A DNA stretch of 64,000 nt from Sphaerisporangium sp. TRM90804 (GTDB lineage: Bacteria > Actinomycetota > Actinomycetes > Streptosporangiales > Streptosporangiaceae), in contig NZ_JARWAC010000003.1 in NCBI RefSeq assembly GCF_029846175.1, positions 62,001-126,000 on the forward strand, in the 5' to 3' direction. Position numbers and translations under genes: made by a program. The notes below the pieces were generated by a model that saw only the letters and a list, made by a program, of their open reading frames with translations, made no database searches and was not told where the DNA came from. This document shows positions 9,982-17,510 of the stretch, piece by piece; positions within the stretch are counted from its first letter, which is position 1; every line of letters starts with the position of its first letter.

Positions 9982-11012
9982 CGGACCTCCGCTTCGTGCC
10001 TGAGGATCCGGCGCAGGTGCGTGATCAGGGCCGCGACGAGGATCAGGACGGTGAGCGTGGAGATCGCCGAGCCCAGGTCGTACTTGTGCAGCGACTGGGC
10101 GACCTGGAACGCGTAGATCGGCAGGGTGGTGGTGGCGCCGTCGGGCCCGCCCTTGCTGACGGCCCAGATCTGGGCGAAGCACTTGAACACCCAGATCACC
10201 TCCAGCGAGGTGATCAGCCCGAACAGGGGCCGCAGGATCGGGAAGACGACGTGCCGGAAGGTCTGCGCGCCGCCGGCGCCGTCGATGCGCGCCGCCTCTC
10301 GCAGCTCGCCGGGGATGGTGGTGAGCCCGGCGTAGAGGGTGAGCGCCGCGAAGGGGACCGACTGCCAGACCACCAGCATGACCAGGATCGCGAACGTCGA
10401 GGTTCCGTCGGCGAACCAGGTGTGGTCGCGGAACGAGTCCAGGCCGGCCGCGACCAGCAGCCAGTTGACCACGCCGAGCCGCGACTGGAAGAGCCACTGG
10501 AAGATCGTCGTCGCCGCCAGCACCGGGGTCGCCCAGGTGAGCACCAGGGCGCTCAGCACGGCCAGCCGCATCCGCCGGCCGAGCCGGACGGCCATCAGCG
10601 CCGTGAGCGTCCCGATCACCATGATCAGCACGACGTTGACGGCCGTCCAGGCGAAGGTGCGGCGCACCACCGCCCAGAACTCGGGGCTGCCCAGCGCCTC
10701 CCGGTAGTTCTCCAGCCCGACGAACACCGCTCCGCCGCGAATCAGCTCCCCTGTCCTGAAGTGCTGGAAGGAGATGATCACGCTGCGCAGCACCGGGTAG
10801 GCCAGCAGGAACAGGGTGCCCACGACGGCCGGCGCGATCAGCAGGTACGGCCACAGCGCGGCCGACCGGCGCGGCCGCCACCGGCGCCGCCGGAGGGCTC
10901 CCGGCGGCCCGCCCCCCGGCGCCGTCCGCGCCCCGGGGGGACGGCGGCCGGCGAGGGGGGCGTCCGCGCCGGGTCCGAGGCCGGGGGCGGGCACGGGGGG
11001 CGAGACGGACAC
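9978..11012 (-). CDS. dasB: Sugar ABC transporter permease, MalF type (DasB-like)
   Basis: This 344-residue permease pairs with the gene overlapping its 3' end. It has six transmembrane segments starting near SAALWPYLLIAPAVVGTLF and an EAA loop (LREAARIDGAGGAQTFRHVV) facing the shared ATPase. As in its partner, the N-terminal ~50 residues are rich in Pro, Gly and Arg. It begins a few bases after the DasA-like gene on the minus strand, so dasA-dasB-dasC form one operon. Chitobiose as substrate is inferred from gene order with dasD and dasR, not from the permease sequence itself. Confidence 0.9.
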   Translation of the reverse strand: MSVSPPVPAPGLGPGADAPLAGRRPPGARTAPGGGPPGALRRRRWRPRRSAALWPYLLIAPAVVGTLFLLAYPVLRSVIISFQHFRTGELIRGGAVFVGLENYREALGSPEFWAVVRRTFAWTAVNVVLIMVIGTLTALMAVRLGRRMRLAVLSALVLTWATPVLAATTIFQWLFQSRLGVVNWLLVAAGLDSFRDHTWFADGTSTFAILVMLVVWQSVPFAALTLYAGLTTIPGELREAARIDGAGGAQTFRHVVFPILRPLFGLITSLEVIWVFKCFAQIWAVSKGGPDGATTTLPIYAFQVAQSLHKYDLGSAISTLTVLILVAALITHLRRILRHEAEVR

Positions 11013-11019
11013 GACGGCC

Positions 11020-12300
11020 TCAGGACCTGGTGTTGAGGATCGTGGTGATCGTCGCTGAGGCGGCGGCGGCCTCCGTGGCCGGGTCCGCGCCGGTGAGCAC
11101 CTTGGTCATGTACTCCTTGACGACGTTCTTGGCCTCGACCGCCGCCCAGTTGGGCGAGTTCGGCGTCGCGTGCCCGTTGGCGGCTCCGGCGGCCATCGCG
11201 GCCGTGCCCTCGTCGCCGTCCAGGACCGACGCCAGGGAGACGCGGTTGGGCACGTAGCTCATCTCCTCGGCCATCTCGCGCTGGAACTTCTCCCCGGCCA
11301 GCGCCTTGACCACCTCGTAGGCGGCCTCGGGGTTGCGCGACGCCTCGGGGATGATCAGGTCGGAGCCGCCGGTGAACACGGCGCCCGGCCGGTCGGCCGT
11401 CTTGCCGGGGATCGGGAAGAACCCGAGCTTGCCGGCCAGGGCGGGGTTGGCCTTCTCGATCGCGACCGCGCCGCCCGGCGTGGAGATGAGCTGGGCGACG
11501 TCGCCCTTGGCGAACACGTCGGCCTGGGGCGGGCGTGACTCGTCGGAGTCCTTCGGGCCCTCGCCCAGTGCCTGCAGCTTCTTGTAGAAGTCCATGCCGG
11601 CCAGCGCCTGCGGGGTGTCCAGGGCGCCCTTCCAGCTCTCGCCCCGCTTGACGGCGAGGTCGCCGCCCTCGTCCCAGATGAAGCCGGACAGGGTGTACCA
11701 GTTCTGGCCGGCCAGGTAGATGCCCTGGTCGCCGCCCCTGTTCAGCCGGGCGGTGACCTCCAGCCACTCCTCGCGCGTCCTGGGCGGCTCGGTGACGCCG
11801 GCCTTGGCGAACAGGTCCTTGTTGTAGATCACGACGCGGTTGGCCGCGTACCAGGGGATGCCGTACTGGCGTCCGTCGATCCTGCCCGGCTCGGCGAGGC
11901 CGGGCAGCCAGTCGGCGCCGCCGAGGTCGGCGACCTTGCCGGTCAGGTCCCTGACGCCGCCGCTGGCCGCGTACTCGGCCACCTGGGTGTTGCCGACCTC
12001 GATCACGTCGGGCGCGTCGTTGCTGGCCAGGCCGCTGGTCACCTTCTGCCCGATGCCGTCCCACTCCTGGATCTGGATGTCCAGGGTGACGCCCGGGTGC
12101 GTCCGGCGGTAGTCGGTCGTGAATCGTTCGAGCAGGGCGTCGGAGAAGCTGTCACGCATCACCCAGACGGTCAGGTTCGCGGCGGCCGAGCCGCTCCCGG
12201 CGGCGCCCGCCGGCCCGGTGGACGGTGAGGAGGAGCCGCACGCGGTCAGGCCGGCGGCGAGCGCCAGCACTCCCGTCGCGGCGAGAAGGCGGTACCTCAC
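11020..12300 (-). CDS. dasA: Chitobiose-type ABC substrate-binding lipoprotein (DasA-like)
   Basis: This 426-residue extracytoplasmic solute-binding protein is anchored by a lipid. The lipobox LTACGSSS sits about 20 residues from the start, followed by a Ser/Gly/Ala linker and then a family 1 carbohydrate-binding fold (LTVWVMRDSFSDALLERF, GIPWYAANRVVIYNKDLF, PGGAVAIEKANP). The GTG at 12300 is chosen because GGGAGAG precedes it. An in-frame GTG four codons upstream overlaps that ribosome-binding site. It is the first gene of the das operon, read away from dasR. In Streptomyces the homologue binds N,N'-diacetylchitobiose and links chitin sensing to development, so the same ligand is likely here. 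Confidence 0.9.
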   Translation of the reverse strand: MRYRLLAATGVLALAAGLTACGSSSPSTGPAGAAGSGSAAANLTVWVMRDSFSDALLERFTTDYRRTHPGVTLDIQIQEWDGIGQKVTSGLASNDAPDVIEVGNTQVAEYAASGGVRDLTGKVADLGGADWLPGLAEPGRIDGRQYGIPWYAANRVVIYNKDLFAKAGVTEPPRTREEWLEVTARLNRGGDQGIYLAGQNWYTLSGFIWDEGGDLAVKRGESWKGALDTPQALAGMDFYKKLQALGEGPKDSDESRPPQADVFAKGDVAQLISTPGGAVAIEKANPALAGKLGFFPIPGKTADRPGAVFTGGSDLIIPEASRNPEAAYEVVKALAGEKFQREMAEEMSYVPNRVSLASVLDGDEGTAAMAAGAANGHATPNSPNWAAVEAKNVVKEYMTKVLTGADPATEAAAASATITTILNTRS

Positions 12301-12310
12301 GGGCTCTCCC

Positions 12311-12437
12311 ACTGGTCAGTTATTGGTAAGCAATTTCCCCCGTGGGAGCTAGAGTGGTACTTACCAGTAGGCCCGTCAACCCCTTGGCGGACCCAATCTC
12401 GGTGGCATTTGGGCGAGATTGGTAAGACGCTGGTAAG
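12311..12437. promoter_or_regulatory. dre-like operator cluster between dasA and dasR
   Basis: The divergent promoter region holds a near-perfect 16-bp palindrome AGTGGTACTTACCAGT (12353-12368). It fits the DasR-box plan A(C/G)TGGT-N4-ACCA(C/G)T. Further half-sites are ACTGGT (12311-12316), TTGGTAAG (12323-12330) and two direct TGGTAAG copies 11 bp apart (12420-12426 and 12431-12437), the last within ten bases of the dasR start. One helical turn between the direct copies suggests cooperative binding and autorepression. Operator function is inferred from position and pattern. Confidence 0.8.
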
Positions 12438-12446
12438 GTCGCTGGC

Positions 12447-13181
12447 GTGACTCTGAACATGCGGGCCGGGCTCAAGCGCGATCGCGTGCGCGACTTCCTG
12501 CTCGACTTCATCGCCGACAAGCTGCCCGGAGAGGCGATCCCGTCCGAGCGCGACCTGTGCAAGGAGCTCGGCGTGTCGCGGCCCACGCTGCGGGCGGCGA
12601 TCGACGACCTGGTCAGGTCGGGGCTGCTGGTCCGCGAGCACGGGCGCGGCACCTTCACCGGGCCGCACCGGGTCACCCAGGCGCTGTCGGCGACGCCGAG
12701 CGGGTCGTTCTACGTGCCGCCGGCCGAGGGCACCTGGCTCAGCCGCATCCTGGAGTTCGGCCCGGTGCCCGCCGGTCCGCAGCTGGCGACCCGGCTGCGG
12801 CTCTCCCCCGCCGCCCCGGTCCTGCGGGTGGTCCGGCTGCGCGTCGTGGACGACGAGCCGATGGCGATCGAGCGCATCCAGCTCCCGCACGCGCTGGTCG
12901 ACGGCCTGGTGCCCGCCGACATGGAGTCCGGCTCGTTCTACCGGCTGCTGCGCGAGCGGTTCGGGGTGGACGTGCGCAGCGCCGTCCAGACCATGGAGGC
13001 CACCGTCACCGACGAGACCGAGGCCCGGCTGCTGCACGTGCCCCAGCACTTCCCGGCCCTCGGCGTGGAACGCACCACCCGCGACGCCGACGGCCGCATC
13101 GTGGAGTTCGTCCGCTCGATCTACCGGGGCGACCGCTACCGGGTGACGTCCGAGCTGCACTTCGACGCGGAGTCGGGCTGA
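12447..13181 (+). CDS. dasR: GntR/HutC-family repressor (DasR-like)
   Basis: This 244-residue regulator has an N-terminal winged helix (AIPSERDLCKELGVSRPTLR, residues ~31-50) and a C-terminal UTRA ligand-binding domain ending in EFVRSIYRGDRYRV, a string characteristic of the DasR/NagR group. Those proteins respond to glucosamine-6-phosphate or GlcNAc-6-phosphate. The GTG at 12447 lies about ten bases after the last TGGTAAG half-site. It is divergent from dasABC-dasD, the arrangement known in Streptomyces. Helix-turn-helix and N-terminal residues differ clearly from Streptomyces DasR, so it may be a local paralogue rather than the global regulator. Confidence 0.88.
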   Translation: MTLNMRAGLKRDRVRDFLLDFIADKLPGEAIPSERDLCKELGVSRPTLRAAIDDLVRSGLLVREHGRGTFTGPHRVTQALSATPSGSFYVPPAEGTWLSRILEFGPVPAGPQLATRLRLSPAAPVLRVVRLRVVDDEPMAIERIQLPHALVDGLVPADMESGSFYRLLRERFGVDVRSAVQTMEATVTDETEARLLHVPQHFPALGVERTTRDADGRIVEFVRSIYRGDRYRVTSELHFDAESG

Positions 13182-13229
13182 GCGGCGGTCAGCGCGGCGG
13201 CCGGCAAAGGCCTGCCCTGGAAACAGGAA

Positions 13230-13253
13230 ATATCGATCAATGCTTGTCGATAT
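13230..13253. promoter_or_regulatory. AT-rich inverted repeat upstream of the sensor kinase
   Basis: ATATCGA (13230-13236) and TCGATAT (13247-13253) form a perfect 7-bp inverted repeat with a 10-bp spacer. It lies in a conspicuously AT-rich patch (13220-13300) of an otherwise very GC-rich window, about 120 bases before the kinase start. This looks like a promoter/operator, but the binding protein is unknown. Confidence 0.5.
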
Positions 13254-13369
13254 ACGGCTTTGTATTGCATTAGTGTCTCAAAACGGCAAATACAGTGTGC
13301 GTTGTCCGAGGATTCCACCACGACATGGGCCCCCGAGGTTTGCCGGGCGGGGCGTGTCTGGGAGGCAGG

Positions 13370-14770
13370 ATGGCATCGCTGCTACGCCCGCGTTCGATCC
13401 GGGCGCGCTACACCCTCGCCGTCACCGCGTTCTCGATGATCGCGCTCTCCGTCATCGGCGGCTGTCTCGACGTGCTGGTCCGCAACCGGGTCCAGGCCGA
13501 TCTCTTCGACACCACCCAGCGGGTCGCGGCCGAGTGGATCTCCACGATGCGCGGCGGCGACGTCGGGCGCGTCGCGCCCATCAGCGACGAGGTCGACCTG
13601 CTCCAGGTCGTCGACTCGGCGAACCGGGTGATCGGCGCGAACGAGCACGCGGCGGGCCGCGCTCCGCTCAGCGGCGTGCGCCCCCCGGTTCAGGACCGGA
13701 TCCAGCACGTGACCGAGCGCCACCCCGACCGGCACGTCATGCTCACCGCCATCCGCCTCTCGCCCGCCGAGACCCTCAACCTGGGGCTGGACCCGCAGCG
13801 GGAGTCCCCCGTGGTCTACGCGGGCCTGGAGGTGCCCGCCATCCTGTCCACCCCGACCCTGGAGCTCTACACCGGCGCGGGCGTGCTGGCGCTCGCCGCG
13901 GCCGCGGGTGTGACGACCTGGCACGTGGTGGGCAGGACGCTGCGCCCGATGTCCATGGTCCGCGCCCGGATGTCGGAGATCACCGAGAGCGATCTCAGCC
14001 TGCGGGTGCCGGAGTCCTCCCGGCAGGACGAGATCGCGCTGCTCGCCTCCGCCGCCAACCAGACGCTGGCCCGCCTGGAGTGCGCCGTGGAGCGGCAGCG
14101 CCAGTTCGCCTCCGACACCTCCCACGAGCTGCGCACCCCGGTCGCCGGGCTGCGCACGCGGCTGGAGGAGGCGCTGCTCTACCCGGGCGAGGTCGACCCG
14201 CGCGCCACCATCGAGGCGGCGCTGTCGACCACGGGGCACCTTGAGGCGATCATCAACGACCTGCTGGAGCTGTCGAGCCTGCGCGCCGCCGCCCGCCCGG
14301 CGACGACCGAGCCCATCGACCTGGGCGCCCTGGTCAAGAGCGAGGTGGCGGCCCAGCCCTGCGGCACGCCGGTGCGCGCCCGTCTCGCGCTGGGCCTGCG
14401 GGTCGACGGCAACCGCGTCCAGCTGGTACGCGTCCTGGACAACCTGCTGGTCAACGCCCGCCGCCACGCCAAGGCACGCGTCGACGTCTCCGTCCGCCCC
14501 CTGGACGGCCACGCCGTGCTGACCGTCACCGACGACGGCGACGGCATCGCCCCCGAGGACCGCGAGCGGGTCTTCGAGCGCTTCACCCGCCTGGCCGAGG
14601 CTCGCCGCAAGGACGCGAACGGCAGCGGCCTCGGCCTGGCCATCTCCCGCGCCATCGCCGACGCCCACCGCGGGAGCCTGCGCATCGAGGACTCCCCGCG
14701 CGGCGCCCGCTTCGTCCTGCGCCTCCCGATGAGCGACGCCCCCTCCCCCGGCGGGCCCGCCGACTCGTAG
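13370..14770 (+). CDS. Orphan membrane sensor histidine kinase
   Basis: This is a two-component sensor kinase of about 466 residues. The ATG at 13370 is chosen because GGGAGGCAGG precedes it. The upstream extension in frame has poor coding character. An N-terminal transmembrane helix (YTLAVTAFSMIALSVIGG) leads to a ~130-residue extracellular sensor region, a second helix near TGAGVLALAAAAGV, a HAMP linker (RTLRPMSMVRARMSEI), the H-box SDTSHELRTPVAGLR, the N-box DNLLVNARRHA and ATP-binding DDGDGIAP and GSGLGLAI. No response regulator gene lies on either side, so its partner is encoded elsewhere or lost. The signal is unknown. Confidence 0.9.
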   Translation: MASLLRPRSIRARYTLAVTAFSMIALSVIGGCLDVLVRNRVQADLFDTTQRVAAEWISTMRGGDVGRVAPISDEVDLLQVVDSANRVIGANEHAAGRAPLSGVRPPVQDRIQHVTERHPDRHVMLTAIRLSPAETLNLGLDPQRESPVVYAGLEVPAILSTPTLELYTGAGVLALAAAAGVTTWHVVGRTLRPMSMVRARMSEITESDLSLRVPESSRQDEIALLASAANQTLARLECAVERQRQFASDTSHELRTPVAGLRTRLEEALLYPGEVDPRATIEAALSTTGHLEAIINDLLELSSLRAAARPATTEPIDLGALVKSEVAAQPCGTPVRARLALGLRVDGNRVQLVRVLDNLLVNARRHAKARVDVSVRPLDGHAVLTVTDDGDGIAPEDRERVFERFTRLAEARRKDANGSGLGLAISRAIADAHRGSLRIEDSPRGARFVLRLPMSDAPSPGGPADS

Positions 14771-14919
14771 GCCGTCATCCCCGGGACGGGCGCCGTCGCG
14801 AGGAGGCGCCGCGAAGGGCTCCGGGCCACGGCGGCAGGCCGCCGTCGAGGGCGGTACTCCCCGGCTGAGCTGGGATTTCCCCCTCCGGTGGGCGGGGTGG
14901 CAGCAAAGTGCCAGGGGCG

Positions 14920-14977
14920 GGCAGCTTGCTGCCGTCCATTCATCTGGTTCCGGGGACTCGAAAAGCGGAGAGTTGGT
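14920..14977 (+). promoter_or_regulatory. Shared upstream element, copy A
   Basis: The palindrome GGCAGCTTGCTGCC (14920-14933) is followed 51 bases later by AGTTGGT (14971-14977), itself preceded by GCGGA. The same two boxes occur with the same 51-base offset at 22602-22659. In both cases an ATG lies 51-52 bases after the start of AGTTGGT. The first box looks like an operator. The second overlaps a purine-rich, ribosome-site-like stretch. The function is inferred. Confidence 0.55.
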
Positions 14978-15021
14978 TGTGCGAGAAGAAAACACAACAA
15001 GCCACAGAAAAGAGACAAGAA

Positions 15022-15285
15022 ATGAACGCCACCGCCACCTCCGCCCGTTTCTCCCTCACCGCCAAAGTCTCCGCCACCGTCGTCTCCGCGGCCGTTTCCC
15101 TCACCGCCGCGATCGGCCTCTACGCCGCGGTCGTCCCAGCCGCCGACCTCGGCTCCCCCAGCCGGATCGTGGCCGGGACCACCTGGGACACCCACTCCGA
15201 CGACGACGGCACCACCTGGGACTCCGCCAAGCTGCTGGCCGACGGCGAGCTGCCCGCCGACGACGACGGCACCACCTGGGACTAA
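15022..15285 (+). CDS. Small exported protein with repeated DDDGTTWD tail
   Basis: This is an 87-residue protein with no family I recognise. The N-terminus carries Arg and Lys (SARFSLTAK) followed by a ~25-residue hydrophobic segment ending in VVPA, so a signal peptide or single membrane anchor is likely. The remaining ~40 residues are very acidic and hold GTTWD, then DDDGTTWD twice with a 20-residue period. The second copy is the extreme C-terminus. There are no Cys residues. The ATG at 15022 has only a weak AAAGAGA site. It lies 300 bases before the phosphopantetheinyl transferase and has the upstream element also seen at 22602. A peptide precursor (RiPP or signal) or an exported acidic repeat protein are both possible. 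Confidence 0.65.
   Translation: MNATATSARFSLTAKVSATVVSAAVSLTAAIGLYAAVVPAADLGSPSRIVAGTTWDTHSDDDGTTWDSAKLLADGELPADDDGTTWD
15197..15283 (+). repeat. 27-bp perfect direct repeat, 60-bp period
   Basis: Two identical 27-bp copies (15197-15223 and 15257-15283) encode the DDDGTTWD units of the small exported protein. They stay in frame, with a 60-bp (20-codon) period. Identity at silent positions suggests recent duplication or gene conversion. Confidence 0.9.
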
Positions 15286-15586
15286 TCAACAGGAGATAAA
15301 CACACCAGAATTCCCTATAACCATCGAAACCAACGACTAGAAGCCGATAAAAGCCAGAACCCCGACTACGAACCACGGAAACACCCCCGGCAGAGCCGGA
15401 CGCGAGCCCGTTCCACCCAGGCGTGAAGCGACACCGCCACAGGAAACGCGGCACCTCCCCACCGCCGGTCATCGCACCACCCCACCACCCACCTTCCCGG
15501 ACCTTTCACGCCCTCAACCGGCCGATCACGGCCCGAACCGCTCCCCCGCCCCCGAGTCCCATCACTTTCCGCGAAAGGCGACAAAC
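15286..15586. other. Intergenic region before the PPTase, no gene seen
   Basis: This 301-base stretch begins with an AT-rich, A-rich section (15290-15360), unusual for this window. It contains AGGAGATAAA at 15290 without a usable start codon after it. I see no convincing reading frame, because the opposite-strand open frame is a shadow. It may hold the promoter for the phosphopantetheinyl transferase, whose own ribosome-binding site is GAAAGG just upstream of 15587. Confidence 0.5.
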
Positions 15587-16348
15587 ATGATCACCTCAAT
15601 CGTCCGCACCGCCGAGAGCCAGGTCTTCTGGGCCGACCCCCGCCAGGAGCCGATCGACGTTCTGACGGGTGTGCTCAGCCAGCGGGAGCTGGAGCGGGCG
15701 TTGACCTACCGCCGCGACGCCGACCGGCGGCGGTTCCTCACCGGGGCCTGGCTGTTACGCACCACGGCCGCCGGACACCTGGGCATCGCGCCAGAGAAGG
15801 TGGTGGTCGACCGCCGGTGCCCCGACTGCGACAAGTACCACGGCAAGCCGGTCGTCGTGAACGCCCGCACCCCGCTGCACGTCTCGGTCTCCCACTCGGC
15901 CGACCGCGTGGTCGTCGCGCTCACCGAAGCCGGCCCCGTCGGGGTGGACGTCGAGCGGATCCCGACCGCTCCGGTGGAGGAGCTCGTCCGGATCGGTCTG
16001 GCCGCCGAGGAGCGGGAGATCGTGCTCGGCCTGCCCGAGGAGCTGCGCCACGCCGCGTTCACCCACTACTGGGGCTGCAAGGAGGCCGTGCTGAAGGCCA
16101 CCGGCCACGGGCTGCGCGTCCCGCCGGCCAAGGTGCGCGTCAGCCGCCCGTTCGACGGGCCCCCGGCCCTGCTGTCCTGGCCGCTGGACCTCCCCGTGGA
16201 GAACGTGCGGCTCAGCACGCTGGAGCCCGGTGACGGCTACGCCGGCGTGGTCGCCGTCCTCACCGACCGGCCGCTCGGCGTCACCGAGACCGACGCCACC
16301 GCGCTCGACCGCATTCCGTTCCGCCTCCCGGCCGCCCAGGCCGCCTGA
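15587..16348 (+). CDS. Sfp-type 4'-phosphopantetheinyl transferase
   Basis: This 253-residue enzyme transfers the phosphopantetheine arm of CoA to the conserved serine of carrier proteins. It shows the three signatures of the Sfp/AcpT group: HVSVSHSADRVVVAL, the magnesium-binding GVDVERI and WGCKEAVLKATGHGL, where Trp, Lys and Glu belong to the W-x-x-KE-A-x-x-K motif. The length is normal for a two-domain (pseudodimer) Sfp enzyme. The ATG at 15587 follows GAAAGG. It probably activates the PCPs at 32354, 35891 and upstream in the NRPS, which makes it a cluster-dedicated PPTase, although a second copy elsewhere in the genome is normal. Confidence 0.92.
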   Translation: MITSIVRTAESQVFWADPRQEPIDVLTGVLSQRELERALTYRRDADRRRFLTGAWLLRTTAAGHLGIAPEKVVVDRRCPDCDKYHGKPVVVNARTPLHVSVSHSADRVVVALTEAGPVGVDVERIPTAPVEELVRIGLAAEEREIVLGLPEELRHAAFTHYWGCKEAVLKATGHGLRVPPAKVRVSRPFDGPPALLSWPLDLPVENVRLSTLEPGDGYAGVVAVLTDRPLGVTETDATALDRIPFRLPAAQAA

Positions 16349-16383
16349 CATTCATTGACAGAGCTTGTAAGACCCTGTTGGAC

Positions 16384-16455
16384 TTACGGAAAGTCACGGC
16401 CGGCGTGAGCCCCGAGCCGGGCACATAACGCATCGTCGCGGGTGTCCTTCCGTAA
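16384..16455. promoter_or_regulatory. TTACGGAA inverted repeat upstream of the hydrolase
   Basis: TTACGGAA (16384-16391) and its exact reverse complement TTCCGTAA (16448-16455) flank 56 bases in the gap before the hydrolase at 16496. A TTGTAAG/CTTAC pair overlaps the left copy. A looping or two-site operator is possible. No regulator is assigned. Confidence 0.45.
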
Positions 16456-16495
16456 TCTTCGGGGCAATCTATAAATGAGAGGAAGCTGACCTGCC

Positions 16496-17221
16496 GTGAA
16501 AAATCATTTCGTCCTCATTCCGGGCCCGTGGATGGGCGCCTGGGTCTGGGAGCCGGTGACGCGGGGCCTGCGCTCGCTCGGCTACCAGGTACACGCCCTG
16601 ACGTTGTCGGGCCTCGCCAGCCCCGACGCCGACATCTCGGCCGTCGACCTGGACACCCACGTCGACGACGTGCTGTCGGCGCTGGAGCGCGACGACCTGC
16701 GCGACGTCATCATCGTGGCGCACAGCTACTCGGGCATCGTGGCCGGCCAGGTCGCCGACCGGGCGCCCGACCGCGTGGCCCACACCGTGTTCGTCGAGGC
16801 GTTCCTCCCGCACGACGGCAAGTCCATGCTGCACGCCTTCCCCGAGCGCCAGCGGGCCGACGAGCTCCAGCTGATCGCCGACAACGAGGGCCGCTGGCCG
16901 ATCCCCGACGCCGCCGTGGTGGCCGACGGGCAGGATCTGTCGCTGGAGCAGGCGCAATGGCTGGTGGAGCGGTTCGTCGGCCATCCCGGCCACACCCTGT
17001 CGCAGCCCGCCGTCCTGACGCGCCCGCTCGCCCAGCAGCGCGGCACCTACGTCGTCTGCGCGAAGGAGCACTTCGCGGGCAGGATCTCCCCCGACATCGC
17101 CGCCCTGCGCTCGGAGCCCAACTGGACCTTCCACACGCTCGACACCGGCCACTGGCCGATGGTCTCGGCCCCCGACAGCCTCGTGGCACTGCTCTCGGGC
17201 GTCGCCTCCGGGAGCGAATGA
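16496..17221 (+). CDS. Alpha/beta-hydrolase (esterase-like)
   Basis: This is a 241-residue single-domain hydrolase resembling the plant methylesterase/hydroxynitrile-lyase-like (MES/SABP2) branch. The N-terminal oxyanion motif is PGPWMGAWVWEP, the nucleophile elbow AHSYSG (Ser near 79) and the C-terminal histidine DTGHWPM. The GTG start at 16496 follows GAGAGGAAG. It has its own promoter region with an inverted repeat. It could trim an ester or release an intermediate, or be unrelated to the pathway. No secretion signal is present. Confidence 0.85.
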   Translation: MKNHFVLIPGPWMGAWVWEPVTRGLRSLGYQVHALTLSGLASPDADISAVDLDTHVDDVLSALERDDLRDVIIVAHSYSGIVAGQVADRAPDRVAHTVFVEAFLPHDGKSMLHAFPERQRADELQLIADNEGRWPIPDAAVVADGQDLSLEQAQWLVERFVGHPGHTLSQPAVLTRPLAQQRGTYVVCAKEHFAGRISPDIAALRSEPNWTFHTLDTGHWPMVSAPDSLVALLSGVASGSE

Positions 17222-17510
17222 CCGGGGGCCACGCGCCGCTCCCCGGCGCCGCCTCCCCGAGTGGGTGACCGGCGGTCACCCCGACCGAGAGCCCGGACCC
17301 GGGCCGGTGAGCACACCCGGTACCGCTCCGGACCGCAATACCTCACAAAAGCCGCAAGTCGGCAAAATGCTAACTTGATTACCCGAGTCGGCATTCTTCC
17401 CCATAGCCGACCGGCCGCGGAAACGCCGCGAATCTTTCATTACCGGCCATCCCCTTTCGGGGAACGGCTCCGGCCGCGGGACGGCGACACCGCCGAAGCA
17501 CCCGCCGCCG

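Noticed and set aside
14973-15299. 108-codon frame overlapping the small repeat protein, with a ribosome-like site GGAGAG before GTG 14979
   Set aside because: Its product becomes Arg/His repeats that are the out-of-frame reading of the DDDGTTWD gene. Only its 5' part could be a leader.
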